Positions 24,901 to 36,189 of a DNA stretch of 64,000 nt are shown here, one piece after another. Made by a program: the position numbers and the translations under genes. The notes below the pieces were generated by a model that searched no databases, was not told where the DNA came from, and saw only the letters and a program-made list of their open reading frames with translations. The DNA lies in the NCBI GenBank assembly GCA_021904315.1, contig CM038911.1, positions 11,071,390 through 11,135,389 on the forward strand, written 5' to 3'. Source of the stretch: Sphagnum magellanicum (taxonomy: Eukaryota > Streptophyta > Sphagnopsida > Sphagnales > Sphagnaceae). The first letter of the stretch is position 1. Every line of letters begins with the position of its first letter.

Positions 24901-27900
24901 AAAGAAAACCCCAGAGATAATAAGGCCTTACAAAAGGAGACAGCCCTTGCTGCAAAAGTGAAGATGGTGAAACAAAGGGTGGATCACTTCTGCGTAAAGC
25001 ATGGAAAGAGTCAACCTGCAGGAACATCACCCCTCAGCATCAGTTCAATCCTCCCAAGTACATTGTTCTTGAAGATGAGGCGTCTCCTGCTGTCAACTGA
25101 GCCAGGCCCAGAAATTGCATCAGAGAAGAACAATGCAAGAAGTCTGCTGACCAAGCATGACTAAGTCTCTTCACCCTTAGGACTAGTGCCTCCGTTATCA
25201 AAGGCGGGCATCTTCCAATTGCAACACAGTTGCTCATTCTTCCCCTCATGAATGAGCACCCTACATTATCACCTTTTGAATCAAACAGCTTACCAAGTGC
25301 AACTGTCATGGGAAACATCTGGATGACCTAGTACGGGACTGAACCACATCACGTGTAAGGTGGGTCCATAAGTCCTAGCCACTTGGCTATAAAGATTGAT
25401 GCATGATCAGATCCCATGGAAGTAAGATATTTAGATAGATCATAGTAAGGAAGCACCCAGTGACATGGAGCTGACTGAGCACATACCAAGGTTTCGACAT
25501 AGAACTCTGGAACGTAGCTGAACAAAGGATCCTGTTTGCTGAGCATGAGCAACAGTTGTACAAGCCACATACATGTTGCATACATCCCTCTGAGCTTCCA
25601 CCTGGCAAACATTGTAACTCGATACCTGCACATACACACACTAATGTGGGTGAAATCAAAACAGCATAAAACATGTAAACACTTGCAATGCCAGAATGTA
25701 GGTACCAGCAATGTACACCTATTATGACAAACTGAACAAAAAGAAAAGTCTGAAAGAAGAACATTGAATTGCAATCTCTACAAGCTCACAAGTGGATGAG
25801 TCAAACATACCAAGTACATTGACGTACAAAGTCAATCAAATCCTCCCTGTAAAGTGTACGTGCTTCTTTCAGCCGCTTCAGATAATCACCTGAGACCTTT
25901 TCACCACGGATCAACCGATCTGTATCATCAAGCTGTGCAATTGATTGCATCTGGTGTTGCATACAGAATGAAGCCTATGAGCAAGCCAACAAATTTCATT
26001 TAGTACCTATCATCATCTTTCTGTGTAATATCAAGCCATCAGTTGCGCCTATTGTGTCAAGCAACCTTTGCATTGGGTTCATGAAGTCACCCACCTCACC
26101 ACTAAAGTGTGAATGGGAAGGGCAGGAAAGACCACACAGAACAGCACAAGTCTAAAAAACCTCAAATCAGATGTGCACCATTTGCTACAGGATAACATAG
26201 AAGAGCAGATGACCAAACAACTCATAACCCTCATTTGATTTGGCATACCTGCTTGAAGTTTTGAGCTAGACCAAGATGATACAGCAACACCATGATGTCT
26301 AGCAACTCCTCCTCTCTGACGGCCTCTGAGAGCTCCATGATAGGCTGGAAACCAGCCCTCTTATAAGTGCTGCGTAACAGAGTAGCACCTTGCAAGCCGA
26401 TGTCCATTCTGCCACTACAGCAAGGTTTGCCCTCCTCACACCCGTCACAAGAGTGGCCATTGTGATCATTACTGAGAGGACTGGCAGCGCTCTCACTAAC
26501 TCCAGTCTTCAAGCTAGACGTGACAATCTTGGTTGCTGCTTGAGCAGGACTCTTGCTGTCACAACCCAATCCACCCATGACAACCTCAGAGCAACATGCA
26601 GGCTGTAGTTTTCCTCCATGTTGGACAAGTTCATCTCCCTCATCCATGCTGCTCTCCACCCACTCCACCTTTGGACTATCCAGTCCAACAGGATAGGTCT
26701 TAATGAGATGACTGAGTGTTCCACCCAATCGTGAAAAATCAGTGGAGCTACCATCCTTCAAGAAAAGATGCACAGGAAAACTCCGCTTGCCTGCCCTGCA
26801 TGTCAATTTAGCAATTAGATGACAACCAAGTTCTAAATCCTTGATATACCAATACCCAAAACACTTTCTGCACATAAAGAAGCATATAAGCAGTCTCAAG
26901 AACTGCTGATGTGGTTCAATACTGCCTGGAGAGTTTTGGACATTGGATATTCTAAACTCAGCAACCCTAGATACAAAATCAGCATACCTGTGAAGAAATC
27001 CCACACTATGTTCTGAATGCTCCTTGGTCCCTTCCACAGACTCAGCACCCACCTTTCCATTCCCAAAACCTTCTGACAAAAGCCGCAGCAGAACACAGTA
27101 CGTGGAAACCAGCACAGAGTAATCGGAATGGCCTGGTGGTGCCATACTCCTGTTTGCCCCTCGATTCTTGCACACCAAGTGCTGAAGAAACCTGCGTAAA
27201 ACCACACCTGGCACTTGCTGTTGCAATTCACCAGATGATGGTGGAACAAACTGAAGCAGTTGGTGGAAGAGCTCCCACTGCAACTCTTCCACCTGCATTA
27301 CATAAAAACCCATGAATGAGGATAAGAGAATTCTAAGAATCTTGAATGTAGAATCTGCTTGAGGTTCACAAGACCCCTGGATTCCAATTCACTAAAGTAG
27401 AATAAGAAATGTGTAGCAAAACACACTAGATGCAACACACTGCAACTAGGTGCAGAAACTGACCTTGTCAATTGCTTTTGATAAAGTGGTTGCTGCATGC
27501 CTCAATTTACCCTCAGCGCATAGGTCCTCCCGGGAACCCGGCCACCAGACAGTGGGCATCAAAGCCTCAAGATCATTCTTGTTGGGACCCTTCCGAGTTA
27601 GCAATCCCTCCAAGCACAAGTCAAAGCCTTTAGACATCCACCACAACACCATAAAATCATACCACTCCAGCAAGTGACAGGCTAGGGCCAAATAGGGATA
27701 GGGGCCAGAGTAAGGATGATCAGCGAATGAAAATGGGGATGTGCGGCAGCCATAGGCAAGTGCCTCCATCAGCATGCTGATAAGTAAGCCATCTGCAACT
27801 TGTTTGTCTACTAGTCGTGGAAGCAAAAGGTCCAAAGCTTTGTCAACACTGGGAGCATCGTGTGGGGCTTCTTGCTTATATGTTTCCAACAAGAAGGGCA

Positions 27901-29188
27901 CTAGAGCTGCCCAAACAACATATTGGTTTGGTTGCCTGACATCATCCGTTGCATCATCTTTTTCCTCCTTGGTCTCAAGCCCCCCAGCAAGAAGCAAAGG
28001 CTGAAGCAATTCACAAATCTCTCCACCTAGAGATGAAATGTCATCCTCACTGAGTGGTATAAGCCTCCGCAACCGGTCAACAGGAGCCATAGCAGCAGCC
28101 ACTTCATGGCTACTGAGCTGCACAAGCCTTTGCAAACACCCAAGCAGAAACTTTGCTCTCGCAGTAGCCGATCCTAATCTGTCTTGGGCCTCACCAAGCT
28201 TCACAACTGGTGGGGCTTGTATGGGAAAGAACCCTTGAACTGGATACTTGAATGGTCGCCCACCAAAATTCAATTCACAGCGCTCACTATGGGAAAGAGA
28301 GATGGCAGGAAAATACCCTTGCCTAGGCTCCAATGTTCTCACACCTTCATATGCCACACCGAGAGGAAACCCATTTCTGTAGAAAGAGATTTCACCAATG
28401 TCCAAATCAATGCAACATCCAATGACATCACCAGCAACCCAGGGCTGTCCATATGTCTGGGGACCCTCACTCCATTTGCGCACCCTCTTGCCATCATAAG
28501 CATATGAGTCCACAGCATCGCCAACACCTTCTTCACATGTGAAAGGACATGAGACTGTTGCCCAACCAAGCTGCTGAATCCCTGCTGTTCCTAAAGTGGC
28601 TTCAAACATCCATCTCCCTTTCCAAACACAGGCATTCGCACGAGCACTACTGAAAACAGTCTGACTCTCCAACACGAGATGTGATTGATCAAACCTAATA
28701 TCCCCAGAGGCACTTCCACTATCCATTGCAACAACAATAACATCGTTGTCTCCAACAGGACGAGCAACGCCACTAGCATTGATGAACACACCATCCCTGG
28801 AACTGGATGCAATGATTCCATCATCATTACTGTCATGCATGATGCCATCTTCCAATTGTGCATTCAAATACGTTCGTACCTTTGGGAAATCGATTTTGTC
28901 ATCTCTTGTGATGAAGAAAGGGATGTCCGGAGCACGTGAAGACATGTCCAGAACATATGCCAGAGTGCGGTCCAGTCCCCATCTTCTGTTACTGCTACAA
29001 GAACCACCTTCTTGCATACAACGAGAAGCTGAAACAACTACTACTACACCCACCTTCTTTCCATTCTGCTGCTGCTGCTGCTGCTGTTGCTCATCATCTA
29101 ATAGGGTAGCCAAGCCTATGGACTTAGCTCCTTGGAGTTTGTGAGCCTTCCGGAAACCTCCTCCGTCCGACCACATCATTTTTCCCAC
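21973..29188 (-). CDS. RKP: E3 ubiquitin-protein ligase RKP (KPC1 homologue; SPRY + RING)
   Basis: Twelve exons: 29188-27464, 27292-26988, 26795-26249, 25974-25811, 25625-25487, 25015-24932, 24826-24542, 24417-24277, 24166-23967, 23632-23428, 23273-23129 and 22289-21973. They sum to 4257 bases, 1418 residues; Arabidopsis RKP is about 1280. The first exon carries a Gln run (residues 34-41) and a SPRY domain (about 175-310, with GIQQLGWATV and GCCIDL). The C-terminal RING (about 1328-1365) has all C3HC4 ligands: CSIC, CKH, CQRC and CFFC. Middle exons match RKP along its length (PYSGPYPYLALACHL, WTITEF, LLAPLVGI-like). KPC1-type ligases act with UBAC1 to ubiquitinate CDK inhibitors; RKP does this for KRP1 in plants. 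The exon 11 donor is GTGCAT, weaker than the others, but the phases agree. Confidence 0.96.
29077..29100 (-). repeat. CAG-type triplet run encoding polyglutamine in RKP
   Basis: Eight consecutive Gln codons, nearly all CAG on the coding strand, follow an Asp-Asp-Glu near residue 33 of RKP. The tract lies in a poorly conserved N-terminal tail, so length changes are probably tolerated. Confidence 0.85.
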
Positions 29189-29700
29189 CTCTCGAGCTCT
29201 CTGTCTCTGTCTCTCTGCCTCTCATATCAAAAACATGGGTTTTCTCATCGACGCCAGCACCAATTCCAGCGATTAGAAAATCTCCGGAAGCACGAGAGTC
29301 TCAAGAGACAGAAAATCAGTAGAGAAAAAACGCAACCCGACGGCCTGCGAGGAACAGCAGCAGCGGAAACAGCAACAAACAAACACGCACGCACGCGCGG
29401 TGTTCATCAGGCAAGGAAAGGCGCATCCATCGGCCCGGGGGTTTAATGGGGGGGTCCACCCGTGCGATCGTCGGGTCGGCAGTCCCTGGCGAAAGCTGCT
29501 ACACGAGGAGTCCGCATTGGCCCTTTGTCGAGAGCCCATTAATCGTCTCTTCCACGTGTCGGAATTCAATTGATGGAAAACCGAAAGACGGCCCCGAAAA
29601 AGCCCCAGTCTGAAACTGATGAGATGCTGAGTCGAAGACACTTGGGAGACCATCTCCCGTGTGAACAGGGGTTTTCTTATACACCGTGTAAGATCTCAAG
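29189..29700 (-). promoter_or_regulatory. RKP 5' leader and proximal promoter
   Basis: Directly upstream of the ATG the coding strand is GA-rich (GAGAGGCAGAGAGACAGAGA, 29203-29222), a common plant 5' UTR feature. Farther out, CACGTG in the context CCACGTGTCGG (29552-29562) is a G-box/ABRE-like site about 370 bases from the start codon. The stretch is GC-rich compared with the flanking spacer. No clear TATA box was chosen. Confidence 0.45.
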
Positions 29701-30039
29701 GAGTGTGTGCTATTGTTGTGCCTATTAATTAACTTGCAAGCTTCTTTTTTTCTTTTTTTTTTAATTTCTCCAAATTTTTAATCAAAAATTAGAAAAAAAA
29801 ATTCCCCCAAAAAAGAGAGAAATTTAATCTATTTCACACTTTTTTAAAAAAAATTCAGCAATTTCCCAATTTTTTTCAAAAAATGACCAAATTTGAAGGA
29901 AAAAAAACTGACCTATTATTATTATTATTATCATTATTATTACCTAGGGGCCTATAAAAATCCCTTAAGCTACTATACTCCATAATGAATCTAAACACAA
30001 TAATACCATAGTACCTTGGCCATTTCAACACATGTCCAT

Positions 30040-30070
<31 letters not shown>

Positions 30071-30283
30071 TGTGATAGTACCATAGTAGTAGTACCTTTT
30101 GAGGTTTAATAGTAATTTATTTATTTTTGAAAAATTAGGCCAAGGCTCCTTTTACTCTTCCCATGACAACTTTGTCGAGTATCCATGAGAAAAAAAAATT
30201 TTAATAATAATAATAATAATAAATTTTATAATAATAAAAAGATTTCAAAAGTGTGGGTGAAACTCAAAAAAGAACCATCTCTT
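29701..30283. other. AT-rich spacer with simple repeats
   Basis: No gene. It holds ATT runs (29915-29940), a TTTA tetranucleotide run (30038-30070) and an AAT run (30203-30222). Confidence 0.7.
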
Positions 30284-30455
30284 TATTGTCAACTGAGTTT
30301 CATCCTCTTGTCACCCCTTTTCTTTCCTTTCTCCTGAGCGCCTCCACTGCTGCTACTTATATTTTCACTGCTCCTACGTGTACAACAGGTACTATAATTA
30401 GTCTCCAACCTTGTGCATTAAATGCTGAGTTTCATCATTTCATACCCTAAGAAAA
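30284..30455 (+). mobile_element. MITE-like element A, copy 3 (partial)
   Basis: It matches the middle of copies 1 and 2 in order: AACTGAGTTTCATC, CTCCTGAGCGCCTCCACTGC, TTCACTGCTCCTAC, ACTATAATTA and ATGCTGAGTTTCATCATTTC. Neither terminal inverted repeat is present, so this copy has lost both ends. Confidence 0.75.
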
Positions 30456-30974
30456 CCCCGTTTCATGGACACAGCCCAGAGAAGAAACTTCCAATTGGTG
30501 GAAGTTACTTTCCAGACTCCCAGGGCAGCTTCCACCACTTGGAAGCTACCCATCAGGCTGTCATTTTTTTTCTATTTTTTTTTTAAAAAATTTAATTTGT
30601 TGTGCTTTTCATAAGGGAAGTGTCTAAACCTAGACCCTTTCCCTATTACAAAATTTTAGGAAAGCTTTGGAAGGCAGAATCTTCAACCTTGGATTGGATT
30701 GGACTTCTTTTTTTCTTTTGACATTTTGATTAATGAATGCACATGACAAAGATTTCATTCATTGTCTTTTCTTGTTTTTTTTAATTCCATTCACTTGGAT
30801 TTTTTCATCTTCTCCAATTTAGATATCATCCATTATCTTTTTCAGTTCTTAATTTCCTATAGAAATTTTCTTAACTCATATATCAAATATCATTGCATTA
30901 AGATGGACAAAAGAAAAGGCCTTAACCCAACAATGGTGAGATTTTCTTAATGTTAAATGGATGTGTGTTTTATA

Positions 30975-31140
30975 AGATGTAATAATTTCTAGTTGGTGAA
31001 AGGGCCATGATATTAGGATTCAAGCCCCAATATTCTATTTTTGAGTGGATTTTCCATTTTTAGTTTTTTCTAGAAAAAAAATCTTAGAATTGTTTTGTAG
31101 TGTAACTAGAGTGTATGTTATAGTGGCAATTATTCCTCAC
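30975..31140 (+). repeat. Possible tRNA-derived SINE relic
   Basis: TAGTTGGTGAAAGGG followed 26 bases from its start by GGATTCAAGCCCC resembles the A and B boxes of a polymerase III promoter (B-box consensus GGTTCRANNCC). A T-rich tail lies downstream. No second copy was seen in the window and no target duplication was defined, so this is tentative. Confidence 0.3.
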
Positions 31141-31172
31141 TCCTAGGAGTGGGCTCTTGCCTTACATGCCCT

Positions 31173-31605
31173 TATTTGGGTAATGCCCTTGCCATGGGAC
31201 GTTACCCTACACATAATTTTCATAGTGCCCTTGCCATGGGGCCTTACCCTACACATAATTTTCATAATGCCCTTGCCACGGGGTCTTACTCTACACATAA
31301 TTTTCATAATGCCCTTGCCATGGGGCCTTTACTCTACACATAATTTTCATAATGCCCTTGCCATGGGGCCTTTACTCTACACATAATTTTCATAATGCCC
31401 TTGCCATGGGGCTTTTATTCTACACATAATTTTCATAATGCCCTTGCCATGGGGCCTTACCCTACACATAATTTTCATAATGCCCTTGCCATGAGGCCTT
31501 ACCCTACACATAATTTTCATAATGCCCTTTGCCAAGGGGCTTTACCCTACACATAATTTTCATAATGCCCAAGACATTGGACTTTAACCTACACACAAAT
31601 TCTTC
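31173..31605 (+). repeat. Minisatellite, 42-base unit, about 10 copies
   Basis: The unit contains CCCTTGCCATGGGGCCTTAC and CCTACACATAATTTTCATAAT. About ten head-to-tail copies occur, nearly identical in the middle and more diverged at both ends; occasional 1-base length changes shift phase. The unit is a multiple of three and each phase stays open over several copies, which explains the repetitive reading frames here. No gene is implied. Confidence 0.93.
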
Positions 31606-32642
31606 TTGGTTGGGACTTTTGCGAAAACATGGAAACACACTCCTTGACTCTACAATGGGGTTCCCCGAGCCCATATGGGAGAGGGAGGATGAGTTCGCAC
31701 CTAAGAAGGGCCATTTTTCATGACAAATTGTTCCATCACAAATTCAACTACTTTTGCAAGGGCCCCATTGAAAAAAATTGCCACTCATTCATTCACTTTG
31801 ATCACCATATCCACCCAAAGTTTGGATTCGGGCCATTTTGCTTGGCACCCAATCACAAGCTTCTTCTCATTCGTGACTCCATACATGATTCATTCACTTC
31901 TTCAATTCATTCCTTTGTTTGTGTACATGTTTTGGGGCTCTTGTTGAATCAAATTTCAAACAAATGGTATCATACAAAACTTTATCATGAACTACAAACA
32001 TTTCTTAAGGCTATCTTTTTATTGGATTTGTTTTTTTGTGCTTTGCAAGCCCGCCAACCCTCTCCCCCCTCCTCCACATGAATTTGGATCGATGGAATAG
32101 TTTTTTTTTCCTTTCGTTGTAGGAAAATAATTGCTAAACGTAAACCGCTCAACTTCAATAACTTGCAACAAGGGGCCTATGGAGGTTTTATCAAATCACT
32201 TCCACACAAAATATATCCAAAGTTGAGCCATCAATTTTTTAATTATAATGGGATAATTGTGATCACCCAACCAAGCTTTTCTACCACCCACCTCCCATTT
32301 TTTTTACTACAATAATCAAGAAATAGATGGAATTATAGGAAACACACAAAATTGCCAAATTATCTAGGATTATATGACCATACATGCCTCTTGTGATTTC
32401 CAAGACATATTGAAATTTTTTTTCGTAAATCAATCATTTTTGTTATTTTGCCTATCCAACCAAAATTCAGAAATTTCCTAGCGTATTTGAAGGGCACCAT
32501 ATATTCGAGAATCTCCTTTGTAGCATAGAGAATGAATGAATATAACACATGGGTACGGAGAAATAATTGAGGAAATTTGAAATTCATAATATTGCTTCAT
32601 TAAGAAAATTTCAATGACAATGATTCATTATCACATTTAAAC
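31606..32642. other. Gene-free spacer
   Basis: No recognised gene on either strand. Open frames up to 150 codons at 31629-32081 have no family resemblance and partly extend from the neighbouring minisatellite. Confidence 0.55.
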
Positions 32643-33148
32643 TGAATAGTTTTAGCTTTCATATGTTGTACTAGTGTGTGGCTTGTGCCATTGGCCCAAG
32701 TGTTATCACATCTTCAATTGATTTTTCATTCGAAATCATCGTTTTTGGAATTTATTTGAATTTTTAGTGGCAGAAATCACTTTTAAATCAATATCTCCCA
32801 CATTCATTCTGAACCCAAATCTTACCAAACAAATTCCATTAAATCCTGATCATCAAGATCTTTCCAACAACACCAAAAGGCCACATTTCAATAATTCCTC
32901 TCAAATTTTCAGCGAAGAAATCATTCAATATTCAAGAACTTTTGCACTGCAAGTCCAAACGTCATGGAACCAAGCCCATGCACCCCTCCTCATCGTCAAA
33001 AGAGCTTTGCAAAGACACCATGAACATGATCTAAAACATCCCAGTTCAGTGGATCTCATACCTACAAAACAAAACAAACTACCTTTGCTTCGCAGAAAGA
33101 CGGTTTCATCAGATTTGAATTGAATAGTTTTAGGTTTCATAAGTTGTA
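32643..33148 (-). repeat. Dispersed repeat family B, copy 3, between 28-base direct repeats
   Basis: The body (32671-33120) is the reverse complement of the repeats at 12535 and 44515: read on the minus strand it has TTTGTTTTGTTTTGT, then TGAGATCC, GAATATTGAATGATTTC, GGCCAATGGCACAAGCCACA and ends ACTAG. The direct repeats at 32643-32670 and 33121-33148 (both starting TGAATAGTTTTAG) agree at 26 of 28 positions, as expected for an insertion with a long target duplication or an older local duplication. Confidence 0.75.
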
Positions 33149-33319
33149 AATGATCGCTTCAACAGTTTCAAATTGAAATTTGTTTAGCCCATTTTCAAGT
33201 AAAGAGGCATGAAAAGGTGTATTTTTCAAATATGGTTTACATATGGTGAGTTTGATTTTATTTTTCCCTCTAAATATGGCGAGTTTGAACCCTTTTTCCC
33301 CCAAAAAAATCCTTCCGAA

Positions 33320-33376
33320 AGGTCTACTTAGGGTTAGGGTTTTTGTATGTTACTTGGGTTAGGGTTAGGGTTTGGA
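33320..33376 (+). repeat. Short interstitial telomere-like repeats
   Basis: Several TTAGGG and TTTAGGG-type units (TTAGGGTTAGGGTTTTTG, then GGGTTAGGGTTAGGGTTT) occur in about 55 bases. Plant telomeres use TTTAGGG. This is a short degenerate patch, not a telomere. Confidence 0.65.
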
Positions 33377-33439
33377 GTATCACTGGAATCACATGTGCAG
33401 GATGTCATATCATGTTTGTCTTTATTGATCTTTTGTGGT

Positions 33440-34650
33440 TATGGTTTCCAGGCCCCAGATGATCTTTTACTACCCATTTGAGAGATACACTAATTCTTGG
33501 CTGGTATGGCGTCATCAGGTATGGATGTGAAGTGATGATAGTGGAAATTTTGTATTAGGGTATGCTAATCCTATGACCATTTTATAGTTGCAAAATTCTA
33601 GATTCCAAGTGCATGTATTGATCAATTGTATCCATTTGGTATGTTGGGTTGAGTTCAAATGTCTGCACTTGTCTGTCTCTCAAGTTGGGAGGTACATCTC
33701 AGACCCAAAAAAAAAATGTGCCCTCATTGCAATTCTTGTCTTCATCCTGCTTTCAGATATCAATCAGGATTCTTGTGTAGTTTGCATTGTTATTCTTCAT
33801 TGCACACTCTGCTCAAGAATTTTTTTTTCTCTTTAATGTCATGCATTTGAAAGAGGCAAATATGGGACTTGCGCATATTGTAGAAGCATATATTGTAATA
33901 ACCTGGTCAGATTTTCGTAGTGTATTTGGAGATACTCTTACAAAGTGTATTGTGGCCACACCAGTAGGCTTTATGAAAACGGAGATGGGCTTTCTGTTTT
34001 TGTAAAGCCAGGCGATCAAGTGGTGCCTGATTTTTACACTGTGTAAAGTCCATGGATGGGAGCTTTAATGGAATTGGGGACTTTCTTGACTCCTGCCTCA
34101 GAGTCCCTTATTTCTGTAAAGCACCCATCCTGGGGCTATAACCTACATAAAGCAAGGCAGGTGAGGTACCAAGTTGATCTATCAGGTAAGTCCTATTTCA
34201 TTAGGAACTCGCATATTTATGTATGTTTACCAAATTGAATGTCAACTACAAGCTGTTGCATTGTGTGTTGCTTGGTAGTTGTTGCTGCATCATCTAGCTC
34301 ACCTGCCTTGCTTGGATGTGCATCACACTAGGCTTGAAGAAAGAGGAAATTTAGCTTCAGCTAGAGAATGGTTGCACTCTCATGTATCGGTGTCAACTGT
34401 AGGAAGGAGGAAGTCAAGGAAAGTGATACTTGGCACCAGATTGAACATCACTGCTCCAATTTCATGCATTCATTCAAGCTGTGTGAGAATGCACTTCTGG
34501 ATCGAATCAAAACTGAAGTCAACAATTGAGTGCACATTGTCAAATTACCAAAATTTTGAGATGGATCCAAAATGGACAGAGACTTGCAGCATTGAACAAG
34601 GTTTGAACCACAATCGTATAGTTTGTTGCATTGCAAATTAATTGTGGAAG
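33440..34650 (+). other. Unidentified gene-like patch
   Basis: The base composition here is more exon-like than the flanks. Several short plus-strand stretches read like protein with plausible splice signals: 33453-33520 between a TTTCCAG acceptor and a CAG|GTATGG donor (FYYPFERYTNSWLVW), 33900-34008, 34056-34185 (LGTFLTPASES, HPSWGYNLHKARQVRYQVDL) and 34330-34440 (LEERGNLASAREWLHSHVS). I do not recognise the family, and could not chain the pieces into one continuous frame with consistent splice phases. It could be a decayed host gene, an unrecognised real gene or a non-coding transcript. Confidence 0.3.
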
Positions 34651-36189
34651 GTGGTTGATTTGCATCACAATTTTCAAATTCTTGAGCTTGGAGAAATCTC
34701 ACATGAATTTCACACAAGGTTATAGATTTCAAATTGCATGAACTCAACCGAAGGGTATGTTCATTTTGTTGCTTGCGAATCGTCAAGTCATCTACAAATA
34801 ACATTATTTTCCTTCATCATTCCCCAAGAACTATGCAAAGCTCATGAACCTTGTCATTTGTTAAGTTTAACTTTCTATTTTGATTTCAACCCTTGTGAAT
34901 AAAAGGAAGCAATTGTGTTTGATTCATTCATTCATCTCACCTTGTTTCAAACAATTAATAAACATTCATTTGATCAACATGGACAATCCTTGTCTCATGT
35001 GCAATTAATGACAAAGTATGCATTTTGATGTTTTGACTCCACGTAAATGGAAACATAATTTTGACATTAATGTTCCCAAACAAGCATAAAATGGTAGGGC
35101 ATTTTGCAATCACACCCAATTCTATATGGTCCACTCTTTTCCACAAAAATGTGTTATAAGAACCATTACTTGATAATTTTGATTGGAAGACCTCATGCAA
35201 TTAATTTGAATCTACTTGCCCACTTCTTCATTTCTTCTCTTATGATGCTTTAGTGGTGTGTCAACAAGCATCCCACTTGTTTGTTTAGTTGATGCACACA
35301 AATAACACCAAATCTTTTTTTTTACTTCATCATACTTGACCAAGCAAGCAAATGCAAAGTTTCTATGGTAATTCTACAAAAAGGCACATGGGTGTTGTTG
35401 CATTTTCAACAAAGGATGTAACTTAAAGCTCTATGGTTAAGCCCCAAACCAATTATTTACCTTGAGGTTGCAACAAGATTGTGTCCAAAAGTAGTAATAA
35501 AATCAAATTTCAAAATTAATAACATGAACATTAAACATTAACTTGAAAACCCTAAACTAATGACCCTTGAAGTATATGAAAACACAAACATATCCTTATT
35601 GGAAGTTGAATGCAAATAACATAGGGACATATGTTTGTAGTTCACCTTGCAATGCAAGATTTCATTGATTTCTTGAAACAATTCCCTAACTCCCTTAATT
35701 ATCTCCAAAGGCACATCATGTTTCAACTCCTCCAACAACACATTCATGTGATATAATATTGTCCATATATGAGAATATCCACACAACAATGTTTTTTACA
35801 ATCCTCTTAACGGTTTTCGATGGTGTTCACATCACCTATGAAAATAATGTTTTCACATCATGTTTTTCATACTTCACAAATAATAACATGGTTATACATG
35901 ACGTATCATGTCAATTTGGATGGGTCACATTTTGTTTTGATGCAAACATGCCTTGTCACCATGTATGTATTGGAAGTCATTGGAATATGAATAATATGCA
36001 TTATATATATGAAATAATTTGTAACCATAAGAGCTAGCATTTTAAAATGCAATGGAATATCATGATGCACAAAATGTGTACAAAATATGGTGTGCAAATC
36101 CATTTTAAACAAATGAAAATAAAAATATACTCACTCAAAATAAATTTTAACATGAAATCAATAATTTAGATTTTAACCCAAAATATAAA
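34651..36189. other. Gene-free AT-rich spacer
   Basis: Nothing recognised; only short low-complexity open frames. Confidence 0.6.

Noticed and set aside
26796-26987. Extra residues in the long RKP frame between the FLHR and AGKRSFP segments
   Set aside because: They are an in-frame intron read-through; GT-AG borders at 26987 and 26796 remove them and restore family spacing.
28746-29144. Plus-strand 132-codon frame opposite RKP exon 1
   Set aside because: It is antisense to a conserved coding exon, and its Cys run is the reverse reading of the CAG repeat.
31173-31605. Regular repeats resembling a CRISPR array or a repetitive protein gene
   Set aside because: The units are contiguous with no unique spacers, and the context is plant nuclear DNA. 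The repeating NALAMGPYPTHNFH-like frame comes from a 42-base unit being divisible by three and changes phase when a copy gains a base.
31629-32081. Plus-strand 150-codon frame downstream of the minisatellite
   Set aside because: Low-complexity, His/Phe-rich composition, overlap with other frames and no family resemblance.
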